NCBI GenBank assembly: GCA_047975215.1
Contig: JBKEDD010000088.1
Span: 22,507 to 86,506, forward strand
DNA length: 64,000 bases
Source: JAGRMG01 sp047975215
GTDB taxonomy: Bacteria; Pseudomonadota; Alphaproteobacteria; Rhodobacterales; Rhodobacteraceae
Direction of reading: 5' to 3'
Shown piece after piece: positions 24,494-33,155 of the stretch. The translations under genes and the position numbers were made by a program. The notes beneath the pieces were generated by a model. It was given only the letters and a program-made list of their open reading frames with translations. It did no database searches and was not told the origin of the DNA. Positions within the stretch are counted from its first letter, which is position 1; each line of letters starts with the position of its first letter.

Positions 24494-27400
24494 CACGCCG
24501 CCACGATGCCGGTGAACGCCAGATTCAGGCGGCACGGCCCGATGTCTCGACCTGGCTCACGGCGAATGCCGGGTCGGGCAAGACGCGGGTTCTGACCGAC
24601 CGCGTGGCACGGCTTCTATTGGAGGACGTGCAACCGCAAAACATCCTGTGCCTGACCTATACCAAGGCGGCGGCGGGCGAGATGCAGAACCGTCTGTTCC
24701 GGCGGCTGGGCGAATGGGCCATGCTGGACGACGCGACCTTGGCAGACAGGCTGGCAGATCTGGGCATCGGCGCGAGACTCGAACCAGACCGCCTGGCCTA
24801 TGCCCGAACATTGTTCGCGCGGGCCATCGAAACCCCCGGCGGCCTGAAGATCCAGACGATTCATTCGTTCTGCGCGTCGCTGCTGCGTCGGTTTCCCCTG
24901 GAGGCCGGGGTCAGCCCGCAATTCACCGAGATGGAAGACCGGGCCGCCGTCCTGCTGCGGGCGCAGATCGTCGAGGATTTCGCCGATGGCCCGCAGTCGG
25001 GGCTGGTCGACGGCATCGCCGCGCATATCACCGACAGCACACTGGACAAGCTGACCGCGGCGCTGACCGGCCGGCGCGAGGCTTTCGCCACACCACCGGA
25101 CTGGCCCGAGCTTCTGGCGCGCTTCGGCCTGCCGGAAGATGCCGACCCGGGGCTGCCTTCGGCCATTGCCTTCGACGGCTCCGAAGCGGCGCTGATCGCG
25201 GCCTGTGCGCCGATTCTCGCGACGCAATCCGCCACGATGGCAAGCATGGCCGAGACACTGTCCGAAATCGACTGGTCGGCCCCCGGCCAGCGCGAACTCG
25301 ATCGCCTCTATCCGCTGTTCCTGTTTACCGGCAACGGGCAGTACCTGCCCGAGGCAAAGACGAAAAGCGTCCCGACCAGGAAGGCGCAAGAGGCGTTGGG
25401 GCCTTTGTTAGAGCCATTCCAGGACCTGATGCAGCGCGTAGCGGCGGCGCGCGAGGCCGAACTGGCGCTGGCCGCCGCGCAAAAGACCCGCGCCCTTTAT
25501 GCTTTTGCCGCGGCGTTCCTGCCCGAATACGAACGCCGCAAGCAACGCCACGGCTGGCTGGATTTCGACGACCTGATCCTGAAGGCACGGCAATTGCTGA
25601 CCGACCCGGCTGTCGCCGCCTGGGTGCTTTACCGGCTGGATGGCGGCATAGACCATATTCTTGTCGACGAGGCGCAGGATACCAGCCCGGCGCAATGGGA
25701 TGTCATCGAAAAGCTGACCCGTGAATTCACCAGCGGCGCCAGCGGCCGCGAAGGTGTGGATCGCACGATTTTCGTAGTCGGCGACAAGAAGCAATCGATC
25801 TATTCCTTCCAGGGTGCCGATCCGGCCGCGTTCGACCGGATGCAGGCCGAGTTTTCCCGCCGCCTGTACGATATCGGCGCGCCGTTCGAGAACCTGACGC
25901 TGGATTATTCCTTCCGCTCGTCCGATGCCGTCCTGCGGCTGGTAGATCTGGTGTTCCGCGATCAGGGCAGCGCCGGATTCGGCGATAAATCGGAACATAT
26001 CGCCTTCAAATCCGACCTGCCCGGCCGTGTCGATCTGTGGCCGGTGGTGGAAAAGACCGGGGCCGAGGAAGACCGGGCATGGACCGATCCGCTGGACCGG
26101 CGCAGCGAAAGGCATCACGATGTCATCCTGGCCGAGCGCATCGCCGGGAACATTCGCGCCATGATCGAGCGCGGCGAAACCATCCCCGAGGATGGCCCGG
26201 AACCGGGAGAGATCCGGCGCCGCCGGGTGCGCGCGGGCGATTTCCTGATCCTGGTGCCGCGCCGGTCCGCGCTATTTGCCGAGATCATCCGCGCCTGCAA
26301 ATCCGCGGGTCTGCCGATCGCCGGGGCTGACCGGCTCAAGGTCGGGGCGGAACTGGCGGTCAGGGATCTGGCTGCGCTGCTGCGGTTCCTGGCCACACCC
26401 GACGACGACCTTTCGCTGGCCACGGCCCTCAAATCGCCGCTGCTGGGCTGGAGCGAACAGGCGCTGTTCGATCTGGCCCACCGGCGCCCCGAACGAACCC
26501 GCCTCTGGCAAGCCCTGCGGGACCGGGCGGCGGAGTTTCCCGAAACGCTGGCTATCCTGCACGATCTGCGCGACGCGGCCGATTTCCTGCGCCCCTACGA
26601 CCTGATTGAACGCACCCTGACGCGCCATGACGGGCGGCGGCGGCTGCTGGGGCGGCTTGGCGCCGAGGCCGAGGACGGAATCAACGCGCTTCTGTCGCAG
26701 GCGCTGGCCTATGAACGCTCGGACATTCCGGGCCTGACCGGGTTTCTGGTCTGGATGGAAACCGACGATCTCGAAATCAAGCGCCAGGCGGGGGGTGCGG
26801 GCAACATGGTGCGGGTGATGACCGTGCATGGCGCGAAGGGGCTGGAGGCGCCCATCGTGATCCTGCCCGACACCGGCCCGCGCAAGCCGCCGCCCGATGA
26901 GGAAATCATGCTGGCCGGCGATGTGCCGCTGTGGAAGACGGCAACGGCGGCATCGCCGCGGCTGATCGCGGCGGCGCGCGAGGCGGCACGCGAACGCGCC
27001 GCGAACGAACGTCTGCGGCTGCTTTATGTGGCTTTGACCAGGGCCGAGAAATGGCTGATCGTCGCCATGGCCGGCGATCCTGACAAGACCGGCGACAGCT
27101 GGTACCGGATGGTCGAGGCGGCGATGCGCGAGGCCGGCGCGACCGAGGAGGACGGGATACTGCGCCTGTCGCATGGCGAATGGGCAGCGCCGCCGCTGGC
27201 GGAAACGCCCGATCCGGTTGTTCGTGCGGTGCCGCTGCCGGGCTTCTTTCGTCATCCGCCACCAGCGGGTGCCAAAGCGCCGGCCACACTCAGCCCCTCG
27301 GATCTGGGCGGCGCCAAGGCGATGCCGGGCGATGCCGGGCTGGACGAGGACGCCGCCATGCTGCGCGGCACCCGCATTCATCTGCTGCTTGAACATCTGC

Positions 27401-27870
27401 CGGGTATGGCGCCGGCAGGACGACAGGCCGCCTGCACCAATATTCTGCGCGACACGCCGCAGGCCGAGCGCGCCACCCTTCTGGCCGAAGCGGAAACGGT
27501 GCTGGACGAACCCGCCCTTGCGGCTGTATTCGCCCCCGATGCGCTGGCCGAAGTGCCGGTGACGGCTTTGGTCCGGGGCCAGAGGATTCATGGCACCATC
27601 GACCGGCTGATCCTGACCGGCGACGCTGTCCTGGCCGTCGATTTCAAGACCAACGCGACGGTTCCCGACACACCCGACGCCGTGCCCGAAGGGCTGTTGC
27701 GCCAGATGGGCGCCTATGGTGCGGCGCTGGCGCAAATCTATCCCGGCCGCCGGATCGAAACCGCGATCCTGTGGACGCGAACCGCCCGGCTCATGGCACT
27801 GCCACACGATCTTGTGACGGATGCGCTGGACCGCACAGCATGTCTTGACCTTGCCGACGGGCATTCCTAG
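24490..27870 (+). CDS. addA: AddA, UvrD-like helicase and nuclease
   Basis: The product has 1126 residues. It unwinds DNA 3'-5' and carries the second nuclease of AddAB. Walker A ANAGSGKT is at residues 25-32, and the Walker B/motif II IDHILVDEAQDTSPAQ lies near 383-398. Motif III GDKKQSIYSFQGADP and motif V VMTVHGAKGLEAPIV follow. The C-terminal nuclease has VLAVDFKTN at about residue 1050. It overlaps addB by four bases. The trxA promoter lies in its last codons. Confidence 0.96.
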   Translation: MTRRHDAGERQIQAARPDVSTWLTANAGSGKTRVLTDRVARLLLEDVQPQNILCLTYTKAAAGEMQNRLFRRLGEWAMLDDATLADRLADLGIGARLEPDRLAYARTLFARAIETPGGLKIQTIHSFCASLLRRFPLEAGVSPQFTEMEDRAAVLLRAQIVEDFADGPQSGLVDGIAAHITDSTLDKLTAALTGRREAFATPPDWPELLARFGLPEDADPGLPSAIAFDGSEAALIAACAPILATQSATMASMAETLSEIDWSAPGQRELDRLYPLFLFTGNGQYLPEAKTKSVPTRKAQEALGPLLEPFQDLMQRVAAAREAELALAAAQKTRALYAFAAAFLPEYERRKQRHGWLDFDDLILKARQLLTDPAVAAWVLYRLDGGIDHILVDEAQDTSPAQWDVIEKLTREFTSGASGREGVDRTIFVVGDKKQSIYSFQGADPAAFDRMQAEFSRRLYDIGAPFENLTLDYSFRSSDAVLRLVDLVFRDQGSAGFGDKSEHIAFKSDLPGRVDLWPVVEKTGAEEDRAWTDPLDRRSERHHDVILAERIAGNIRAMIERGETIPEDGPEPGEIRRRRVRAGDFLILVPRRSALFAEIIRACKSAGLPIAGADRLKVGAELAVRDLAALLRFLATPDDDLSLATALKSPLLGWSEQALFDLAHRRPERTRLWQALRDRAAEFPETLAILHDLRDAADFLRPYDLIERTLTRHDGRRRLLGRLGAEAEDGINALLSQALAYERSDIPGLTGFLVWMETDDLEIKRQAGGAGNMVRVMTVHGAKGLEAPIVILPDTGPRKPPPDEEIMLAGDVPLWKTATAASPRLIAAAREAARERAANERLRLLYVALTRAEKWLIVAMAGDPDKTGDSWYRMVEAAMREAGATEEDGILRLSHGEWAAPPLAETPDPVVRAVPLPGFFRHPPPAGAKAPATLSPSDLGGAKAMPGDAGLDEDAAMLRGTRIHLLLEHLPGMAPAGRQAACTNILRDTPQAERATLLAEAETVLDEPALAAVFAPDALAEVPVTALVRGQRIHGTIDRLILTGDAVLAVDFKTNATVPDTPDAVPEGLLRQMGAYGAALAQIYPGRRIETAILWTRTARLMALPHDLVTDALDRTACLDLADGHS

Positions 27871-27873
27871 GTT
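27845..27873 (+). promoter_or_regulatory. Candidate promoter of trxA
   Basis: TTGACC (27845-27850), 17 bases, TAGGTT (27868-27873), 35 bases upstream of the trxA ATG. The -35 lies inside the 3' end of addA and the -10 spans the stop codon. One of the better matches in the window. Confidence 0.55.
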
Positions 27874-27908
27874 CGAGCGGAAAACGCATCCCATTCAGGA
27901 GACAGAAT

Positions 27909-28229
27909 ATGTCCACCGTTGCCGTTACGGACGATACCTTCGACGCCGAGGTCAAGAACTCCGATATCCCTGTCGTGGTCGATTTCTGGGCCGAATGGTG
28001 CGGCCCGTGCAAGCAGATCGGCCCGGCGCTTGAAGAACTGGCGGCGGAATATGCCGGCAAGATCAAGGTCGCCAAGGTGGATGTGGACAACAACCCGATC
28101 AAGGCCGGCGAGATCGGCGTGCGCGGCATTCCGGCGCTGTTCATCTTCAAGGATGGCGAGATCGTATCAAACCGCATGGGCGCGGCCCCCAAGGCGGCGC
28201 TGCAAAGCTGGATCGATTCGTCGATCTGA
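27909..28229 (+). CDS. trxA: Thioredoxin
   Basis: A cytoplasmic thiol-disulfide oxidoreductase of 106 residues that reduces ribonucleotide reductase, PAPS reductase, Msr enzymes and others. The active site WCGPCK has C31 and C34. The buried aspartate (VVDFWAEW, D25) and the cis-proline segment RGIPALFIF are in place. It is preceded by AGGAGA and followed by a clear terminator. Confidence 0.97.
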   Translation: MSTVAVTDDTFDAEVKNSDIPVVVDFWAEWCGPCKQIGPALEELAAEYAGKIKVAKVDVDNNPIKAGEIGVRGIPALFIFKDGEIVSNRMGAAPKAALQSWIDSSI

Positions 28230-28254
28230 TCGGCATCCGAAAGGAACCGGTTCG

Positions 28255-28280
28255 GGGGGCGGTCCTGGGCGCCCCCTTTT
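28255..28280 (+). terminator. Intrinsic terminator after trxA
   Basis: A 7-bp GC-only stem (28255-28261 with 28270-28276), an 8-base loop and TTTT (28277-28280). It lies 25 bases past the trxA stop and ends just before the stop codon of the opposing gene. Confidence 0.8.
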
Positions 28281-28292
28281 GCGTTGCCCCCT

Positions 28293-29210
28293 TCAATCGA
28301 GCGGCCAGCCGCCGCGCGCCAGTGCCGCACGGATCTTGTCTTCGGCGTCGGGACGCCCGGCATTGATTGCCATATCCTGCCAGAACCAGTGCAGGTAGCC
28401 GGCATAGTCCGGGGCCAGGTCGGGCGCTCGGCGCAACGCCTCGGGCGCGCCCAGATCCGAGACATTCGCGGCAATGTGGTGAAAGTCTATATCCGCGAAC
28501 AGAACCAGCGGCTTGGCAAAGAAGTAGCCCGCGAAACCGGCGCTGGAGTTCATCGTCGCCACATAGTCGCAACCGGTCAGAAGACGCTTCATCTCGCCGG
28601 TCACGAGGCGCAGGCGCGGATGCGCCGCCCGCAGATCGCCGAGTGCGCGCAACTCGGCGTCTGAACAGGTTTCGTTGGGATGCAGCGCCGCGACGACCGG
28701 CCGCGCATCATGCGCCAGCACGGCGCGCAGCATGTCGAGCGGCGCACAGGTCTGGAACGACCGCCGGATCAGCAACCGGCCTTGTAGCGGAACGTAGACG
28801 TACCCGTCGCGCCCGACCCTTGCAGGCGCGTCCCCGAACAGGCGCTCGCGCCAGAACGAAAGGAACCGGTCCGCCCTGGCGCGGGGCACCGCGCCGGCCG
28901 GGAACCGCGCCTTCGCCACCGGCCAGTCCCAGCGCACGCCGCTGCGTTCGATGAACCAGAACGGGTAGTGATAGGCACGCCTGAAGGTAAGGGCGCGCTG
29001 TTGCACGGGCCCGTCCATGTGAAACAGCGCGTACCCCCGTCGCGTGGCGGATTTCAGACGTTGCGCGGGTGTATCGGGATGGAAATCGACACGGAATCCG
29101 GCCCGGCGCACGACAGATACGACCCGGGCGATGAAGTTGTGCGCGCCGGCCTCGGCACTCTGGCGCAGCCCTTCGTTCAGATACAATCGCAGGATGCGCG
29201 GTTCGGTCAT
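28293..29210 (-). CDS. Uncharacterised protein resembling capsule polysaccharide (KpsC/KpsS-like) proteins
   Basis: I do not recognise an exact family. The product has 305 residues and no signal or membrane segment. Elements of capsule-synthesis proteins are present in order: FHMDGPV near 70, YVYVPLQGRLLIRRSF near 140, a HPNE motif near 180, and TMNSSAGFAGYFFAKPLVLF near 230, which matches the T-x-N-S-x-x-G-F pattern. I infer a glycosyltransferase-like surface polysaccharide function. The ATG at 29210 has no ribosome binding site, but a promoter sits so close that the mRNA may be leaderless. Confidence 0.6.
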   Translation of the reverse strand: MTEPRILRLYLNEGLRQSAEAGAHNFIARVVSVVRRAGFRVDFHPDTPAQRLKSATRRGYALFHMDGPVQQRALTFRRAYHYPFWFIERSGVRWDWPVAKARFPAGAVPRARADRFLSFWRERLFGDAPARVGRDGYVYVPLQGRLLIRRSFQTCAPLDMLRAVLAHDARPVVAALHPNETCSDAELRALGDLRAAHPRLRLVTGEMKRLLTGCDYVATMNSSAGFAGYFFAKPLVLFADIDFHHIAANVSDLGAPEALRRAPDLAPDYAGYLHWFWQDMAINAGRPDAEDKIRAALARGGWPLD

Positions 29211-29216
29211 GGGCGC

Positions 29217-29245
29217 AGGCTAGGGCCGCCGGCACCGGCCGACAA
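29217..29245 (-). promoter_or_regulatory. Candidate promoter giving a near-leaderless mRNA
   Basis: On the minus strand TTGTCG (29245-29240), 17 bases, TAGCCT (29222-29217), then only six bases to the ATG at 29210. Transcription would start at or next to the start codon. Confidence 0.45.
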
Positions 29246-29349
29246 GTTCGGGCTTGAGTATTTGAAAACCAGAAAGAAGCAGGGTGGGGGCGGCCTTGTG
29301 TCCTTCGCCCGCGCGCTCCATATAGGCGGCAACCCGAACGGAGAGACCC

Positions 29350-29910
29350 ATGGGCAACGATTTTCCCGGCTGGCATGGCACCACGATCATCGGTGTCAGG
29401 AAGGGCGGACATGTGGTGATTGCGGGCGACGGCCAGGTATCGCTGGGCCAGACCGTGATCAAGGGCAGTGCGCGCAAGGTGCGCCGGCTTTCGCCCGGCG
29501 GATTCGACGTGGTGGCGGGGTTCGCCGGGTCGACGGCGGATGCCTTCACGCTGCTGGAGCGGCTGGAGGCAAAGCTCGAGGCGACGCCGGGGCAGTTGCA
29601 GCGCGCCTGCGTCGATCTGGCAAAGGACTGGCGAACCGACAAGTACCTGCAAAAGCTCGAGGCCATGCTTATCGTCAGTGACGGACGCGAGATGTATGTC
29701 ATCACCGGCGCGGGCGACGTGCTTGAACCCGAACATGACGTTGCGGCCATCGGTTCGGGCGGCAATTTCGCCCTGGCCGCGGCGCGCGCCATGATGGACA
29801 GCGAGCGGGACGCCGAAGCGGTGGCACGCGCGGCGATGGCGATTGCCGCCGATATATGTGTCTATACCAACGGCAACCTTACCGTCGAGACGATCGGCGG
29901 TCAGTCGTAG
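29350..29910 (+). CDS. hslV: ATP-dependent protease peptidase subunit HslV
   Basis: The peptidase of the HslUV (ClpQY) protease, 186 residues. A 10-residue propeptide MGNDFPGWHG is removed to expose the catalytic T11 in TTIIGVRKGG. GDGQVSLGQTV and the C-terminal GNLTVETIGGQS, which inserts near HslU, are typical. Unlike the usual hslVU operon, hslU lies 734 bases away, behind a gene on the opposite strand. Its 3' end overlaps that gene by ten bases. A weak TTGTGT/TATAGG pair with 19-base spacing lies at 29296-29326. Confidence 0.96.
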   Translation: MGNDFPGWHGTTIIGVRKGGHVVIAGDGQVSLGQTVIKGSARKVRRLSPGGFDVVAGFAGSTADAFTLLERLEAKLEATPGQLQRACVDLAKDWRTDKYLQKLEAMLIVSDGREMYVITGAGDVLEPEHDVAAIGSGGNFALAAARAMMDSERDAEAVARAAMAIAADICVYTNGNLTVETIGGQS

Positions 29911-30518
29911 CGGCGTTCGGCCTGCGCGATCGCGTCCAGCAGCACATCGGCACGAAGCTCGGCGAAATCACCGCGCCGAAGCCGCAAATGCGCCATGGAC
30001 CGCGTGTCGAACATGCGCGGTGCCCCGCGCAGTTCGCAATGTGCCAGCAGCATCAGGTATTGCCCCGCCTGGACCAGCTCCCCGGGCAGCACATCGCGCC
30101 ACGTCACGCGCCCGGCCCGGTCGACATAGCGGAACCGGACCGGATGTGCGCGATGGCAGGCCCGGTGCAGGCGCAGTGTGTCGATGCGGGCATAGGAGAG
30201 CGCCTGACCGGTGTTTCTCGCCCGATAGTGCCGGTGCAGCCTCAGCAGGAACGGCGCCTCGGGCATCAGCGCGGTGACGGGCAGCATGGCCTTGTCGGTA
30301 TGGCGCGCGCCGTCCCGGCCGGTTTCGATATCCGCCAGCCCGCGCACGATCATCGCCAGATCGGACGGGGGCAGGCCGGCGAAGGGGTTGGGATGGGGCA
30401 ATGGGCCGCGTTCGGGCACGCGCGCAAGCGCGGCGCGTGCCATCAGGCGACGCTCGAGGCGGGCTATCCCGCCAAGGCCCGGCAATCCTCCGGGCATTTC
30501 CCCTGCTGCGTGTTCCAT
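29901..30518 (-). CDS. WYL-domain-like protein, no DNA-binding domain
   Basis: A product of 205 residues starting at ATG 30518, which has a GGAAGG box about ten bases upstream. The C-terminal part (about 126-182) reads as a WYL-type ligand module: VRFRYVDRAGRVTWRDVLP, then a hydrophobic YLMLLAHCELRGAPR and the DTRSMAHLRL end. The N-terminus is helical and has no helix-turn-helix that I can see. WYL domains sense ligands in transcription regulators and phage-defence systems. The role here is unknown. It lies antiparallel between hslV and hslU. Confidence 0.55.
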   Translation of the reverse strand: MEHAAGEMPGGLPGLGGIARLERRLMARAALARVPERGPLPHPNPFAGLPPSDLAMIVRGLADIETGRDGARHTDKAMLPVTALMPEAPFLLRLHRHYRARNTGQALSYARIDTLRLHRACHRAHPVRFRYVDRAGRVTWRDVLPGELVQAGQYLMLLAHCELRGAPRMFDTRSMAHLRLRRGDFAELRADVLLDAIAQAERRYD

Positions 30519-30588
30519 CTTTGCGCGCCTTCCGCCTCCGAAGCCGCCACCGATGCCATAACAAGGGGTACAAGGCAAAGAAGTTCGC

Positions 30589-30617
30589 TTGCAGAGCCGG
30601 GCATCCGCTCATAGGTG
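30589..30617 (+). promoter_or_regulatory. Candidate promoter of hslU
   Basis: TTGCAG (30589-30594), 17 bases, TAGGTG (30612-30617), 26 bases before the hslU ATG. It would allow hslU transcription independent of hslV. Confidence 0.45.
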
Positions 30618-30643
30618 ATGCAGGCCAAACACAGGAATTCACG

Positions 30644-31951
30644 ATGACCGACCTCACCCCGCGCGAAATCGTCTCTGAACTGGACCGGTTCATCATCGGC
30701 CAGAAGGATGCCAAGCGTGCCGTCGCCGTCGCGCTGCGCAACCGCTGGCGGCGCAAGCAGCTTTCCGACGATCTGCGCGACGAGGTCTACCCCAAGAACA
30801 TCCTGATGATCGGCCCGACCGGCGTCGGCAAGACCGAGATCAGCCGCAGGCTGGCGAAACTGGCGCGCGCGCCCTTCATCAAGGTCGAGGCGACCAAGTT
30901 CACCGAAGTCGGCTATGTCGGGCGCGACGTGGAGCAGATCATCCGCGATCTGGCCGACGGCGCCATCGCCCAGACCCGCGAGCGGATGCGCGAGGAGGTG
31001 CGGGCCAGGGCGCAGCTTCTGGCCGAAGACCGGGTGATTGCCGCCATCGCCGGAGAAGACGCCCGCGAGGGTACGCGCGAGATGTTCCGCAAGAAGCTGA
31101 AGGCCGGTGAACTGGACGACACCGTGATCGAACTGGACGTGGCCGACACCTCGAGTCCGTTGCCGATGCTGGACATTCCGGGCCAGCCCGGCGGGCAGAT
31201 GGGCATGCTGAACCTTGGCGACATCTTCGGCAAGGCGTTCGGCGGGCGCACCACCCGGCGCAGGATGACGGTGGCCGAGAGCCACGAGATTCTGCTGGGT
31301 GAGGAGGCCGACAAGCTGCTGGATGACGAGGCGGTGACGCGGGCGGCGCTGGACGCGGTCGAACAGAACGGCATCGTTTTCCTGGACGAGATCGACAAGG
31401 TCTGCGCCCGGGCCGAAACCCGCGGCGGCGATGTCAGCCGCGAGGGCGTGCAGCGCGACCTGCTGCCGCTGATCGAGGGCACCACGGTTTCGACCAGATA
31501 CGGCCCCGTGAAGACCGACCATATCCTGTTCATCGCTTCCGGCGCGTTTCACATTGCCAAGCCTTCGGACCTGCTGCCCGAGCTTCAGGGGCGACTGCCG
31601 ATCCGGGTTGAACTGCGGGCGCTGACCGAAGCAGATTTCGTGCGTATCCTGACCGAGACCGACAACGCGCTGACCCGGCAGTACACCGCGCTGATGGGAA
31701 CCGAAGACGTGCAGGTGGAATTTACCGACGCCGGTATCGCGGCGCTGGCCAATATCGCGGCCGAGGTCAACCGGTCGGTCGAGAATATCGGCGCCCGGCG
31801 GCTATACACGGTGATGGAGCGCGTGTTCGAGGAGTTGTCCTTTTCCGCGCCCGACCGGTCCGGCGAGGCGGTGACGGTCGATGCCGAATTCGTCGAGGCC
31901 AATCTTGGCGCTCTGACCCGATCTTCCGACATGAGCCGCTATGTTCTCTAG
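30644..31951 (+). CDS. hslU: ATP-dependent protease ATPase subunit HslU
   Basis: The AAA+ unfoldase of HslUV, 435 residues. Walker A GPTGVGKT is at residues 57-64, and the pore loop GYVGRD follows near 90. Walker B is IVFLDEIDK near 245, and the C-terminal end SDMSRYVL is the segment that activates HslV. The start at 30644 has AGGA upstream. The long in-frame extension towards 30401 runs through the opposing gene and is rejected. Confidence 0.97.
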   Translation: MTDLTPREIVSELDRFIIGQKDAKRAVAVALRNRWRRKQLSDDLRDEVYPKNILMIGPTGVGKTEISRRLAKLARAPFIKVEATKFTEVGYVGRDVEQIIRDLADGAIAQTRERMREEVRARAQLLAEDRVIAAIAGEDAREGTREMFRKKLKAGELDDTVIELDVADTSSPLPMLDIPGQPGGQMGMLNLGDIFGKAFGGRTTRRRMTVAESHEILLGEEADKLLDDEAVTRAALDAVEQNGIVFLDEIDKVCARAETRGGDVSREGVQRDLLPLIEGTTVSTRYGPVKTDHILFIASGAFHIAKPSDLLPELQGRLPIRVELRALTEADFVRILTETDNALTRQYTALMGTEDVQVEFTDAGIAALANIAAEVNRSVENIGARRLYTVMERVFEELSFSAPDRSGEAVTVDAEFVEANLGALTRSSDMSRYVL

Positions 31952-32004
31952 ACTTCGTGCCGCCATGCGCTAGCCTGCCGGCGTTCGGATGGTCGGAGCG
32001 GCAC

Positions 32005-33114
32005 ATGCGGTTTGGTCTTGTTCTTTGTGCGACGCTCGCGCTTGGCGCCTGTATCGACCGAAGTCATACCCCGGCAGTGCCGGCCGCGCTGAGCGTTGGC
32101 AAACCCTACACGGTTTTCGCCGCCACAAGCCGCAAGCGGGAACCCGACGGCAGTTTCGGCCCCCAGCGATCAGAGCATATCGACCTGCTGGAACTTACCG
32201 TCTCGATCCCGCCGTCGCATCAGCCCGGCACCCTTGAATTCGCCTATTCCCAGCCCGACCCGGCCACCCAGTTCACCATCGCCGAACGCAGGATCTTTGC
32301 CTCGACCGGTGGCTTTCTGAAACGGCTGAAAGGGGCGCTCGGGGCGATGCCGCCGGATCGGCGCGAGGTCGTGGTCTTCGTTCACGGCTATAACGCCACC
32401 CAGGCGGAAACGGCGATGCGGGCGGCGCAACTGGCCCATGACATCGGCCTGCCCGGTGCCCTGGTCGTCTATTCCTGGCCCAGCCGGGGTGAAATTCTGG
32501 GCTATGCCTATGACAACGACAGCATGATGTTCGCCCGCGACGGGCTGGAACGACTGCTGCGCGATCTGCGCGGCGTGGGCGCGAACAACGTGCTTCTGGT
32601 CGCGCATTCCATGGGCAGCGTCCTGGCCATGGAGGCGTTGCGCCAGGCCGACATCCGCGAACCGGGCTGGTCGGCGAGGGCGCTGGGCGCGGTTGTCCTG
32701 ATTTCGCCGGATATCGACATCGACGTGTTCCGCAGCCAGATGCAAAGCCTCGACCCGGCGCCCGCGCCCTTTTTCGTGATGATTTCGGAAAACGACAGGG
32801 TACTGAACCTGTCGGCGCGTCTGCGCGGCACGGCGGGGCGCGAAAGACTGGGTAATATCCGCCATGCCGGCCGGGTTGCCGATTTGCCGGTCGAGGTAAT
32901 CAACGCCACCGCTTTCGGCCGGGGCGCGACCTCGTCGCATTTCATCGCCGCGACATCGCCGGCGCTGCTGGCAATATTCAATCAGGCGCGGGTCGCGGCG
33001 CGATCCTTCCGGTACGAAAAACTGCCCATAGAATACCTGTTGCCGCCCGAGGTCTGGGAGCGGGAAAGCGCCACCGAGATCAGGCTGGTCAGGAACCAGA
33101 TCAGCCCAAAGTGA
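32005..33114 (+). CDS. Alpha/beta-hydrolase lipoprotein (DUF900 family)
   Basis: The product has 369 residues from ATG 32005, which follows GGAG. The signal peptide ends in LGAC, making C16 the lipidation site. The hydrolase core has FVHGYN at 125-130, the nucleophile motif AHSMGS with S202, and a late HFIA that may hold the catalytic histidine. DUF900 proteins are predicted serine hydrolases of unknown substrate, acting in the periplasm or outer membrane. Confidence 0.88.
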   Translation: MRFGLVLCATLALGACIDRSHTPAVPAALSVGKPYTVFAATSRKREPDGSFGPQRSEHIDLLELTVSIPPSHQPGTLEFAYSQPDPATQFTIAERRIFASTGGFLKRLKGALGAMPPDRREVVVFVHGYNATQAETAMRAAQLAHDIGLPGALVVYSWPSRGEILGYAYDNDSMMFARDGLERLLRDLRGVGANNVLLVAHSMGSVLAMEALRQADIREPGWSARALGAVVLISPDIDIDVFRSQMQSLDPAPAPFFVMISENDRVLNLSARLRGTAGRERLGNIRHAGRVADLPVEVINATAFGRGATSSHFIAATSPALLAIFNQARVAARSFRYEKLPIEYLLPPEVWERESATEIRLVRNQISPK

Positions 33115-33155
33115 CCACTCACCAGAGACAAGAGCGGATTTTCACCGCCATCGGC

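Noticed and set aside
26272..27894. 540-residue minus-strand frame antisense to addA
   Set aside because: No recognisable domain, and AddA motifs in the sense frame are complete. Shadow frame.
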